This document shows, in pieces, positions 1-6,782 of a stretch of DNA of 14,628 bases. The stretch spans positions 1-14,628 of the forward strand of contig WLND01000006.1 of assembly GCA_009726075.1 (NCBI GenBank), written 5' to 3'. Below the pieces are notes generated by a model. That model was not told the DNA's origin. It made no database searches and saw only the letters and a program-made list of their open reading frames with translations. The position numbers and the translations under genes are program-made. The DNA is from Actinomycetota bacterium (GTDB taxonomy: Bacteria > Actinomycetota > Actinomycetes > S36-B12). Within the stretch, counting starts at the first letter, position 1, and each line of letters starts with the position of its first letter.

Positions 1-828
1 AGCGTCTTCGCGAGCCACGGGACGACGTCCGAACGCCGCGAAACCGACTGCCGCTGCGACTACGGGGTGGCTCATGTAGGCGGTGAGGCTGTGCGAGCCA
101 CCGGTATGTACCGGGACGTCGAGGGCGGCCGGGAAGAACTGGCTGGCTCCGCGTCCGACGGTGATGGCATCCCCGGGGTCGTACACATTGACCCAGGCCC
201 GCACCTGCGCGGCAGGGAACTGGCCGGGTTCGTCGAGGCCGTGATGATGGGCGCGCAGGCTCTTGACGCCCATGGGGGATCCGATCGTGACGAGGAGATC
301 GACGGTAAGCAGCGGGGGCAGGCGCTTGAGCAGGTCGATCATGAGGATCGAGCCGAGGCTGTGCGCGATCACGATCACGCCCCCCTGCTCGGGCAGGTCG
401 TCGAGCACCGCGCGCCAGGCCGCGTGGCGATGTTCGCCCGAGCCTCGGTAGGACGCCACCGCCTCCATCGACTCTGCGACCGCGTCGGGGACGAGCGATC
501 CGCCGAGGAGCGAGAGATTGGGCCCACGCGGTTGGTTGCGGGCGTGGTCGATGGCCTCGGCGAGGGCCTCGCGGCGAAGGAGGAAGTCGGCCCAGTCCTG
601 GCGCTGCTGCCGGCCGATCGGCCGGACCCACTGCACTTCGGGCCGCGGGCCATCGGCACCGGCGAGCAGTGCCTCGAGGTAGTCGGCCTGGAGTACTGCG
701 TCGTGCGGGCCGTTCAGGGTCGGATAGCCCTGGGCGTTGAGTCCCGCCGTGAGCGGTGCCAGCCACAGGCTTCGGGCCTCGAGACCACCCTTGCCGTGGA
801 CGAAGACAAGCGTCACGCCCGTGTCCAT
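1..828 (-). CDS. alpha/beta-fold serine hydrolase, C-terminus cut by window edge
   Basis: The minus-strand frame is open from the ATG at 828 to base 1, giving 276 codons with no stop, so the C-terminus lies outside. The start has a good Shine-Dalgarno (AGGGGG, 5 nt upstream). Residues 7-13 (LVFVHGK) form the first beta strand and the HG oxyanion-hole motif of alpha/beta hydrolases. AHSLGS (155-160) is the GxSxG nucleophile elbow with Ser157. Asp220 (in YDPGD) and His246 (in GSHSLTAYM) are the likely acid and base, in the usual order and spacing. I see no signal peptide, so it is probably cytoplasmic. It resembles the actinobacterial hydrolases sometimes labelled serine peptidases; the substrate is unknown. 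It is divergent from the DUF2332 gene with about 135 bp between. The frame stays open upstream of 828, but the ribosome binding site favours this start. Confidence 0.85.
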   Translation of the reverse strand, partial: MDTGVTLVFVHGKGGLEARSLWLAPLTAGLNAQGYPTLNGPHDAVLQADYLEALLAGADGPRPEVQWVRPIGRQQRQDWADFLLRREALAEAIDHARNQPRGPNLSLLGGSLVPDAVAESMEAVASYRGSGEHRHAAWRAVLDDLPEQGGVIVIAHSLGSILMIDLLKRLPPLLTVDLLVTIGSPMGVKSLRAHHHGLDEPGQFPAAQVRAWVNVYDPGDAITVGRGASQFFPAALDVPVHTGGSHSLTAYMSHPVVAAAVGFAAFGRRPVAREDA

Positions 829-963
829 CGCTGCCCCCTGAATCACGACCCCCCGGCCGAAGCCTCGATCGCCATCGTAGGCGCGCGAGTACCCTGACGT
901 CGCCGCGTCGCCGTAGCGGGGCCGGCAATCCGTTGTGGACCATTTCGAATTCAGGAGCCAGCG

Positions 964-2076
964 TTGAGCGCCGACCGGCCAGCCGACGATGCCGACGTCT
1001 CGATCGAACATGCACTGCGCTGGCAGGCACGGTACTGCCTGTCGGCCGGGTCGCCGGTAGCCTCGCTCATGCTCGAAGCGGTGCTCGCTGACCTTTGCGG
1101 CGATCGACGCCTTGCCGAGCATCTGCCCGAGCGAGTGCGATTCGGCACACTCCCGGGCCTGCGCATCATGGCTGCCGTGCACCTGCTCGCACTCGAGCGA
1201 CGGGCCCCGGCGGTGGGCCTGCACCTGCCAACGCTCGGCGGCACTCCTCCCCGCGCTGACCCGGCGAGCAGGGACGCGTTCTCGTCCGACGTCGTCTCCG
1301 CGCTGGTCGATCACGCCGACGTGCTCTCCGCGAGCATGGCGAGCACCCCTTCGACCAATGAGACGGGCCGTGCGGCACTCCTTCGGTGCGCCCTGTCGCG
1401 GCTTGAAGTGCCGAGCCCCGTCCGGCTCAGGGAGATTGGCGCGTCGGCCGGGCTCAACCTTCGAGCCGACCATCTCCCCGGGCTGCAGGGTCTGGAGATC
1501 GGGCCGCTGCCGCAGGTGGTCGATCGTGTCGGGTGCGATCTCGACCCGATCGACCCGACCACGCAGGCGGGCCGAATGCGACTGAGCTCGTACGTGTGGG
1601 TCGATGACGTCGAGCGATTCGAGCGCCTAGGCCGCGCGATGGACGTCGCAAGGGCCGTGCCGGCGAGCATCGTCCGGGCGGATGGCGCCGACTTCGTCCG
1701 CAGTCTGGACCTGGAGGCCGGCACCACCACCGTGATCTGGCACAGCGCAATGTGGGTGTACCTGCGGCCCCCCACTCGGCAGGCGATCCTCGATGCAATC
1801 GACGCCCTGAGCGTGCGAGCGACACCGTCGGCGCGGCTCGCCCACGTCTCCTGGGAGTGGCGTGCTGACGGCGGCGAGCCGGGGGAGCCCTTCGAGCTGG
1901 TCCTGCGGCAGTGGGCAGGGGCGCCCGATGACGGACGGCCAACCCTGCTGGCCCGCGGCATCAGCCATGGCACGGCAGCGACCCTCGTTGGCGAGGATGC
2001 TCCCGAGTCGATGCCTGCACGCTCACAAGCCGCCGCACATGCAATTCAGGCCCCGCACGAGGACGACGTCGGATAA
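964..2076 (+). CDS. DUF2332 family protein
   Basis: This 370-residue protein starts at TTG 964, supported by AGGAG about 7 nt upstream. It carries the diagnostic DUF2332 blocks in order: TNETGR (131-136), REIGASAGLNL (156-166), DRVGCDLDPID (187-197), SYVWVDDVERFERL (209-222) and VIWHSAMWVYL (257-267). The length suits the family. DUF2332 is common in actinobacteria and has no established biochemical role. The GASAGLNL segment is glycine-rich and could be read as a Rossmann/methyltransferase-like loop, but that is inference only. No membrane segments or signal peptide are visible. The MFS remnant follows after 11 bp and then the HAD gene, so all three could share a transcript. Confidence 0.88.
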   Translation: MSADRPADDADVSIEHALRWQARYCLSAGSPVASLMLEAVLADLCGDRRLAEHLPERVRFGTLPGLRIMAAVHLLALERRAPAVGLHLPTLGGTPPRADPASRDAFSSDVVSALVDHADVLSASMASTPSTNETGRAALLRCALSRLEVPSPVRLREIGASAGLNLRADHLPGLQGLEIGPLPQVVDRVGCDLDPIDPTTQAGRMRLSSYVWVDDVERFERLGRAMDVARAVPASIVRADGADFVRSLDLEAGTTTVIWHSAMWVYLRPPTRQAILDAIDALSVRATPSARLAHVSWEWRADGGEPGEPFELVLRQWAGAPDDGRPTLLARGISHGTAATLVGEDAPESMPARSQAAAHAIQAPHEDDVG

Positions 2077-2087
2077 GGATCGCGAGG

Positions 2088-2339
2088 GTGAGCAGGACGA
2101 CGCAGGGGGCCGCGGGACTCGTCCTCGGTGTATTCGCGGCCAGCCGGTTCCTCATGGCACTCGACAGTTCCGTCATGAACGTCTCGATGGCTTCGGTGGC
2201 ATCGGATCCTGGGACGTCCATCACTCTCGACACCCTGGTCATGGCCACGTTGATGATCACGGGCGGCAAGGTCGGCACCCTGCTGGGCGTGGTCCACGTC
2301 GACCGGGTCATCGATGGCTGTGGCAGGGTGAGGACGTGA
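2088..2339 (+). pseudogene. decayed N-terminal remnant of an MFS (DHA2-type) transporter
   Basis: The 83-codon frame begins GTG 2088 and ends TGA 2337-2339. Residues 10-36 read like TM1 of a drug:H+ antiporter (FLMALDSSVMNVSM), and residues 49-62 (TLVMATLMITGGKVG) match the TM2/loop signature ending in the GGK-G-xxG motif. Intact relatives have roughly GIQxAIT between SIT and the TLVMA block. Here SIT joins directly to LDTLVMA, as expected for a small in-frame deletion between two Ile-Thr codon pairs. The tail (VIDGCGRVRT) still resembles the start of TM3 (VIYGCGS), then the frame stops and the remaining roughly 400 residues are absent. The stop overlaps the start of the HAD gene (GTGA), so what is left could act as a translated leader for it. 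A functional two-helix protein is possible but less likely. Confidence 0.7.
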
Positions 2340-2953
2340 ATGACATCCGGGGCCTTGAGCCGCCGACAGGCACGGCAGCCCTCCTCTTCGACTGCGACGG
2401 CACTCTCGTCGACACCCTTGGGCTCTATCGCAGGTGCTGGACCCAGGTGTTCGGCAGGCACGGCTTCGTCATGACCGACGAGTGGTTCCATACCTGGGCG
2501 GGGCACAGCATCGATCCGTTCGTGAGGGCAGCGCTGCCGTCGGCAGGCGATGAGCTCGTCGCCGAGGTGACGACCCAGGGCATCGATCTCTTCCTTGAAT
2601 CGACGCACCTGCTCGAGCCGCGCGAGCATGTCGTCGCCGTTGCGCGCGCGTGGCACGGACGTATTCCGATGGCTGTTGTCTCCGGGGGCCAGCGGGTGGC
2701 GGTCGAGCAGACCCTCGAGGCTGTCGGTATCCGGCACCTCTTCGATGCCGTCGTGACCGTGAATGACGTCGTGAGCGGCAAGCCGGCGCCTGATGTCTAC
2801 TTCCTGGCGATGCAGGTGCTCGGCGTGGATGCCGGACGATGCGTGGCCTACGAGGACACCTCGAGCGGCATCGACTCGGCGACGGCGGCCGGCATCCCGC
2901 TGGTCTTCGATGTCGGGGACCACAGTCCGGTTGGCATAGCCGACTTTCGGTAG
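2336..2953 (+). CDS. HAD-superfamily hydrolase, beta-phosphoglucomutase/CbbY-like
   Basis: The start is GTG 2336, overlapping the upstream remnant's stop (GTGA) and preceded by AGGGTGAGG. The frame is also open further upstream, but that part is a shadow of other genes and shows no domain. The 205-residue product has all four HAD motifs: I, FDCDGTLVD with nucleophile Asp19 and Asp21; II, VVSGG with Ser116; III, Lys149 in SGKPAPDVY; IV, YEDTSSGIDSA with Glu173/Asp174. The helical segment between motifs I and II fits a C1 cap, as in phosphoglycolate phosphatase and beta-phosphoglucomutase relatives. It is soluble and presumably a Mg-dependent phosphatase on a small phosphorylated metabolite or sugar phosphate. 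The exact substrate is not deducible. It ends just before the promoter of the catabolic operon. Confidence 0.87.
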   Translation: MNDIRGLEPPTGTAALLFDCDGTLVDTLGLYRRCWTQVFGRHGFVMTDEWFHTWAGHSIDPFVRAALPSAGDELVAEVTTQGIDLFLESTHLLEPREHVVAVARAWHGRIPMAVVSGGQRVAVEQTLEAVGIRHLFDAVVTVNDVVSGKPAPDVYFLAMQVLGVDAGRCVAYEDTSSGIDSATAAGIPLVFDVGDHSPVGIADFR

Positions 2954-2954
2954 T

Positions 2955-2987
2955 TACTTGAGAGGCTCACCAGTTTCCTGCTAGCGT
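2955..2987 (+). promoter_or_regulatory. candidate promoter/operator of the VOC-SDR-FAD operon
   Basis: Between the HAD stop and the first VOC gene there is TTGAGA (2958-2963), 18 bp, then TAGCGT (2982-2987), a reasonable -35/-10 pair of the actinobacterial TAnnnT type. Transcription would begin near 2994, just before the GGAGGT at 2995-3000 and the GTG at 3005. Overlapping it is a block, TACTTGAG (2955-2962), 7 bp, CCAG (2970-2973), 6 bp, GCTAG (2980-2984), that recurs at 8910-8941. A short TGAG/CTCA dyad (2960-2969) lies inside it and could be part of an operator. Confidence 0.5.
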
Positions 2988-3004
2988 CCGCGCTGGAGGT
3001 CACC

Positions 3005-3490
3005 GTGTCAGAGAGCACATCATTCGATTACGCCGCCCGCATGTTCCATGTCGGCCATCTCGTCCGCGATATTCACCAGGCTGTGGTTGATCTGGGCGCA
3101 TCGCTCGGCCTCGAATGGACCGAGGTCGTGGAGCGCGATGATCAGCGCATCTGGACCCCGGAGCACGGGCAGCGCACGGTGCCGCTCAAGTTTGCTTACT
3201 CGACCAGGGGCCCGCAGCGACTCGAACTCATCGAGGGCCCGCCCGACACTGTGTGGTTCGCCGGCGATCATCCGGGCAACCATCACTCCGGAGTCTGGGC
3301 CGATGTCCCCGCGCTGACGAGCGACCTCGTGAGCCGAGGCTGGACTCTCGTCGCGAGCCAGGTCTCGCCAGAAGAGGGCTACGGGTCGTTCTCCTACGTG
3401 CGCTCCCCGGATGGCTTCCTGCTCGAGCCCGTTGCCGAGTCGAATATTCCGCGGATGGAACGCTGGTTCAACGGCGGCGGCCTCTCCTAG
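3005..3490 (+). CDS. VOC-superfamily (Glyoxalase_4-like) protein 1
   Basis: A 161-residue protein from GTG 3005, with GGAGGT 4 nt upstream. MFHVGHLVRDI (13-23) is the first beta-alpha-beta module of the vicinal oxygen chelate fold, and NHHSGVWADV (92-101) starts the second. The four expected metal-ligand positions look occupied: His15, Glu74 (RLELIE), His94 and Glu141 (FLLEPV). This favours a metal-dependent enzyme such as an epimerase, isomerase, lyase or ring-cleavage dioxygenase, but the subfamily does not reveal the reaction. It is the first gene of the operon and is followed 31 bp later by a second VOC gene, so the two may form a pair or act on successive intermediates. Cytoplasmic, no signal peptide. 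Confidence 0.83.
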   Translation: MSESTSFDYAARMFHVGHLVRDIHQAVVDLGASLGLEWTEVVERDDQRIWTPEHGQRTVPLKFAYSTRGPQRLELIEGPPDTVWFAGDHPGNHHSGVWADVPALTSDLVSRGWTLVASQVSPEEGYGSFSYVRSPDGFLLEPVAESNIPRMERWFNGGGLS

Positions 3491-3521
3491 TCGCAGTGCT
3501 CGTCCCCGGCATGGAGGTCCC

Positions 3522-4076
3522 GTGAAACCACCCCTGCTCCGCTACCCGGTGCGGCAGACTGCGTTCGTCGTGCCCGACCTTGAGTCGGGTATCGCCCACT
3601 GGGTCCGGGTGATGGGCGCGGGCCCCTTTGTCGTGATGCGTGATTTTGTCGGCATCGATCTCACCTACCGCGGCGAGCCGAGCGATACCGCGGTCGACTA
3701 CGCCTTCGGCCAGTGCGGCGATATCCAGGTGCAGCTCATCGCCCAGCCTGGCCCCGGCCGTTCGATCTACCGCGACATGTACGCGCCGGGGGAGGGCGGA
3801 TTCCACCACATGTGCGCGTTGGTACCGCTCGAGGACTGGGATTCGCAGGTCGCCGCGTTCGCCGATGCCGGGTATGAGCTGGCTGCGTCGCTCACGACCT
3901 CCGCTCCGGTCGTCTACTTCGATGCCCGCGCGGACCTCGGCTGCTTCGTCGAGCTTTACGGGCACACCGAGCGATCAGCCGGATTCTTCGCCGAGCTACG
4001 AACCTTGCATGAGGGGTGGGACGGCGTCACCGATCCGGTGCGCGCTCGGGTCCCGCGCAACCAGGAGGCATCATGA
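3522..4076 (+). CDS. VOC-superfamily (Glyoxalase_4-like) protein 2
   Basis: The start is GTG 3522, with GGAGG ending 4 nt before it. The frame is open upstream to 3411 but that part overlaps gene 1 and is not VOC-like. The product is 184 residues. RQTAFVVPDLESGIAHWV (11-28) and GFHHMCALV (93-101) mark the two VOC modules. Likely metal-ligand positions are Gln12, Gln71 (IQVQLIAQ), His96 and Glu144 (CFVELYGH). The first two are glutamines where protein 1 has His15 and Glu74, so metal choice or chemistry may differ. It ends in an ATGA overlap with the DUF3237 gene, indicating translational coupling. The substrate is unknown; a heteromer with protein 1 is possible but speculative. Confidence 0.83.
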   Translation: MKPPLLRYPVRQTAFVVPDLESGIAHWVRVMGAGPFVVMRDFVGIDLTYRGEPSDTAVDYAFGQCGDIQVQLIAQPGPGRSIYRDMYAPGEGGFHHMCALVPLEDWDSQVAAFADAGYELAASLTTSAPVVYFDARADLGCFVELYGHTERSAGFFAELRTLHEGWDGVTDPVRARVPRNQEAS

Positions 4077-4486
4077 GCCAGCCATTCGAGCTCGTCCCGC
4101 TCGCGACCGTGCGGGTTGCCCGCGGTCAGATTCATCGCCTGGGGGAGTCGCCCTTCGGTCGTCGCGTCATCGGCGCGATCTCGGACGGACGATGGGAGGG
4201 CGAACGGATCAACGCGAGCATCGTCGGTGCGGGCGGCGACTGGGCCATCCCATCGGCAGGGCCGATCATGATCCTCGACGTGCGCCAGTTGCTGGAGACT
4301 GACGACGGGGCGCTCATCTACGTGAGCTACCACGGCCGGTGCGACCGCGACCGGGGCACCTACACGGTGGCTCCCACCTTCGAGACGGCCGACGAACGCT
4401 ATGCGTGGCTCAACGCCGTGCAGGCGGTGGGCCAGGGACGCAATGATGGCGACTCGATCGTCTACGACATGTACGAGGTGCGCTAG
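4073..4486 (+). CDS. DUF3237 family protein
   Basis: A 137-residue protein starting at ATG 4073, which overlaps the preceding stop as ATGA; AGGAGG (4063-4068) gives a strong ribosome binding site. DUF3237 hallmarks are visible: GERINASIVGAGGDW (43-57), ILDVRQLLETDDGALIYV (67-84), a YxGR-like YHGR (86-89) and PTFETADERYAWLN (101-114). The family forms a small beta-barrel-like domain with no settled function. It recurs in bacterial gene clusters for aromatic, alicyclic and steroid-type catabolism beside flavoproteins and SnoaL-like proteins. The coupled placement between VOC2 and the SDR supports a catalytic or accessory role in the same pathway. No transmembrane segment. Confidence 0.85.
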   Translation: MSQPFELVPLATVRVARGQIHRLGESPFGRRVIGAISDGRWEGERINASIVGAGGDWAIPSAGPIMILDVRQLLETDDGALIYVSYHGRCDRDRGTYTVAPTFETADERYAWLNAVQAVGQGRNDGDSIVYDMYEVR

Positions 4487-4488
4487 TC

Positions 4489-5265
4489 GTGGCCGCATGG
4501 GTGGAGGGCGGCCCGGTGGCCGTTGTCACCGGAGCGGGCACGGGCATCGGCCAGGCAACGGCGCGCATGCTTCATTCGCGCGGGCACGCTGTCGTCGCCG
4601 TTGACATCGCACCGCAGGCGCTGGCGTGGGCCGAGGGCATCCCGGGATTCGCGTGCGTGTTCGGCGACGTGAGCCAGGAGGCGGTGAACATTGCCATGGT
4701 CGAATCCGCGGTGACGACGTTCGGCCGGCTCGATGCGGTCGTGCTCAACGCGGGCATCGCGAGTCGCAGCGACTGGGAGGCTGACGACGCCCTCGAGGTC
4801 TTCGACCGCATCATGGCGGTCAACGTGCGTGGGGTCGTCCAGGGCATCAGGGCGACAGCACCGACGATGGCCGCGGGCGGCGGGGGATCGATCGTCGTCA
4901 TCGGATCGACCTCTGGGATTAGGGCCGACCCGAATCGCTGGGCGTATGACGCGTCGAAGGCGGCGGCGATCAATCTGGCCCGCGCCGCTGCCCTCGACTG
5001 GGCATCACGGGGTGTGCGGGTCAATGTCGCGGCACCTGGCCCGACCATGACCCCGATCCTGCAGGGCGGTCGCATCACCCCGGAGCACCTAGCGGAGTTG
5101 ACCAGGCCTATTCCCTTGCAGCGCATGGCCGAGCCGGACGAGCAGGCCGAGGTTATCTGCTTCCTGGTGTCGCCGGCAGCGAGTTTCGTCACCGGTGCGG
5201 TCTACATGTGCGACGGCGGCATCACGGCGAACGTCGGCATCTTCCCGCCTCGGGCTAAGGACTGA
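4489..5265 (+). CDS. short-chain dehydrogenase/reductase (classical SDR)
   Basis: 258 residues from GTG 4489, 2 bp after the DUF3237 stop; GAGGTG inside the end of that gene serves as a distant ribosome binding site. The cofactor motif is TGAGTGIG (14-21). Asp39 at the end of beta 2 (VVAVDI) favours NAD(H) over NADP(H). NAG is at 87-89, and the catalytic tetrad is Asn112, Ser140, Tyr153 (YDASK) and Lys157. The C-terminus has the usual FVTGAVYMCDGG ending. The length is typical of the classical family. The likely reaction is oxidation of a secondary alcohol to a ketone, or the reverse, on a pathway intermediate. The next gene is separated by about 100 bp filled with a tandem repeat. Confidence 0.93.
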   Translation: MAAWVEGGPVAVVTGAGTGIGQATARMLHSRGHAVVAVDIAPQALAWAEGIPGFACVFGDVSQEAVNIAMVESAVTTFGRLDAVVLNAGIASRSDWEADDALEVFDRIMAVNVRGVVQGIRATAPTMAAGGGGSIVVIGSTSGIRADPNRWAYDASKAAAINLARAAALDWASRGVRVNVAAPGPTMTPILQGGRITPEHLAELTRPIPLQRMAEPDEQAEVICFLVSPAASFVTGAVYMCDGGITANVGIFPPRAKD

Positions 5266-5270
5266 CCCCG

Positions 5271-5373
5271 ATGCATCACGACGGTACCCATGAGACGCGA
5301 CGCCCATGAGACGCGACGCCCATGAAAGCCGACGCCTATGAAAGCCGATGCCTATGAAAGCCGATGCCCATGA
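5271..5373 (+). promoter_or_regulatory. chain of ATGA-linked mini-ORFs leading to the flavoprotein start
   Basis: ATG 5271, 5 nt after the SDR stop, opens 12 codons ending at TGA 5307-5309, which overlaps ATG 5306. That ATG opens 11 codons ending at TGA 5339-5341, which overlaps ATG 5338. That one opens 11 codons ending at TGA 5371-5373, which overlaps ATG 5370, the flavoprotein start. The reading frames are seen directly. That ribosomes step along them by termination-reinitiation, coupling SDR and FAD protein synthesis, is inference. A second chain (5290, 5322, 5354) runs into the flavoprotein gene out of frame and ends at TGA 5381-5383, so it would compete. Confidence 0.45.
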
Positions 5374-5380
5374 CCGGACG
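5287..5380 (+). repeat. 16-bp tandem repeat, five full units plus a partial sixth
   Basis: Units begin at 5287, 5303, 5319, 5335 and 5351, with a partial sixth at 5367. The consensus is CCYATGARASSCGAYG. Units 1 and 2 are identical (CCCATGAGACGCGACG), units 4 and 5 are identical (CCTATGAAAGCCGATG), and unit 3 is intermediate. Every unit contains ATGA, and 16 is not a multiple of three, so consecutive ATGs fall in different frames. The array fills the gap between the SDR stop and the flavoprotein start, and the last unit supplies that start codon. No Shine-Dalgarno is evident in the array. Confidence 0.9.
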
Positions 5381-6782
5381 TGAGACCGATGTCGACGTGC
5401 TGGTGATCGGCTCGGGCGCGGCGGGACTGACCGCGGCACTTGCGGCACGGCAGGCAGGCGCGGCACGGGTGCTCGTGGCCGAGTCCGAGCCGGTGATCGG
5501 CGGATCCTCGCGCCTCTCGGGAGGCCTCATGATGGGGGCTGGTACCCGTTACCAGCGCGCGATCGGGATCCAGGACAGTGCGGCCGACCTCTTCCACGAC
5601 TACATGACCCTGAACCAGTGGCAGGTGGAGGCGGGCGTCGTCCAGCGGCTCACCGATCGCTGCGGGCCCGCCGTCGAGTGGCTCGGCGACCTCGGAGTCG
5701 AGTACTACGAGCAGCTGGTGTTCGGCGGTGATGAGACAAAGCCGCGGGTGCACTGCCCGATCGGCCGGGGACAGGCTGTCGTCGACGTGCTGCTGCGGCA
5801 CTGCCGCGACTCCGGAGTGGAGTTCGCCCTCGGCCTTCGCGTCGATCGCCTCCTTTCGGATGGTGGCGCGGTGACAGGGGCCGGTGTCGGCGACGACACC
5901 ATCACGGCGGGCTCGGTGGTCGTGGCCACGGGCGGCTTCGGCAACAGCGAGGCCAAGCGCAAGGAATTCTTCCCCTCGGTCTACGACACCGGTTGGTCGT
6001 ACTACATCGGCGCCGATGGATCCCGCGGCGATGCCGTCGATTTCACGCGCAGCGTCAATGCCCAGCTCACCGGATTCGATCGGGGCCTGCGCCTGCTGCA
6101 TACCGACTTCGATCGGATGTACGAGGCGTACATCCCGGGCTGGCTCACCCTGGTCAATCGCGACGGGCGTCGTTTCTGCGACGAAACAGCGCCCTACGGG
6201 ATCATGGACGGCCTCATGAAGGCCCAGGGCGACGTGGCCTTCGCGATCTTCGACCATCGCTCGATCGTCGAGGCAACCGAGCTCGGCGTAGCGCGCTACA
6301 AGCAGCAGATCCCCGGGTCGAGCAAGCGCCAGAGCCCGCACTGGAATCTGGACATCATCGACCTCATGCTCACCGAGGGCAAGGTGCACAAGGCCGACAC
6401 TCTCGCCGAGGTTGCCGCCGCGATCGACGTCCCCGCCGCGCACCTGCAGGCCACGGTCGATCGAGTGAACGAGCTGGCCGCCCGGCAGGAGGATGCCGAC
6501 TATCTCAAGGACCCGAAGTTCCTCGAGCCGATCACCAATGGTCCCTTCTACGCCGTCGAGGTACGACCCGCGACCTGCTGCTTCACTGCGTTCGGCCTGC
6601 GCATCGACCGCGACGGTCATGTGCTCGACGAGTCCGGTCGTTCGATCGGCGGCCTCTTTGCGGCTGGCGAGGTGACCGGTGGAGTGATCGGCCCGCGCTA
6701 CGTGGGCAGCGGCAATTCGTACGGCAACTGCGTGACCATGGGACGCGTGGCCGGACAGTCGGCGGCAGCCCATGCGAGTTGA
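5370..6782 (+). CDS. FAD-dependent oxidoreductase (FAD_binding_2, fumarate reductase/KstD superfamily)
   Basis: Start ATG 5370 (MTGRETD) lies in the last repeat unit; an in-frame ATG at 5364 would add two residues. There is no clear Shine-Dalgarno. The 470-residue protein has the ADP-binding GSGAAG (14-19), an acidic residue near 38-40, the GGSS motif (44-47), ATGGF in the middle, and the C-terminal FAD motif AAGEVTGG (431-438) followed by GSGNSYGNCVTMGRVAG. Where fumarate reductases have an HHTMGG-like block this protein has CFTAFG, and the position of their catalytic arginine near GxNRLGGN appears to be tyrosine. It is therefore probably a dehydrogenase or reductase of another substrate, such as a cyclic ketone or enone. 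It is cytoplasmic with no haem motif. It overlaps the SnoaL-like gene by 11 bp. Confidence 0.9.
   Translation: MTGRETDVDVLVIGSGAAGLTAALAARQAGAARVLVAESEPVIGGSSRLSGGLMMGAGTRYQRAIGIQDSAADLFHDYMTLNQWQVEAGVVQRLTDRCGPAVEWLGDLGVEYYEQLVFGGDETKPRVHCPIGRGQAVVDVLLRHCRDSGVEFALGLRVDRLLSDGGAVTGAGVGDDTITAGSVVVATGGFGNSEAKRKEFFPSVYDTGWSYYIGADGSRGDAVDFTRSVNAQLTGFDRGLRLLHTDFDRMYEAYIPGWLTLVNRDGRRFCDETAPYGIMDGLMKAQGDVAFAIFDHRSIVEATELGVARYKQQIPGSSKRQSPHWNLDIIDLMLTEGKVHKADTLAEVAAAIDVPAAHLQATVDRVNELAARQEDADYLKDPKFLEPITNGPFYAVEVRPATCCFTAFGLRIDRDGHVLDESGRSIGGLFAAGEVTGGVIGPRYVGSGNSYGNCVTMGRVAGQSAAAHAS

Noticed and set aside
67..897. 276-codon plus-strand frame
   Set aside because: Shadow of the minus-strand alpha/beta hydrolase, which has a good start, ribosome site and catalytic motifs.
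829..963. Divergent promoters between the hydrolase and DUF2332 genes
   Set aside because: A TACGAT on the minus strand (879-874) fits a -10, but no matching -35 and no clear plus-strand promoter could be supported.
1961..2923. 320-codon minus-strand frame across the MFS remnant and HAD gene
   Set aside because: No domain signature; the HAD motifs lie on the plus strand and the frame crosses several genes.
5287..5380. Possible CRISPR array
   Set aside because: Units are 16 bp, directly abutting and without spacers, so this is a tandem repeat.
5352..6773. 473-codon open frame on the minus strand opposite the FAD gene
   Set aside because: It shows no domain and has the Arg/Asp/Gly/Val-rich composition of an antisense shadow; the plus strand has clear FAD motifs.
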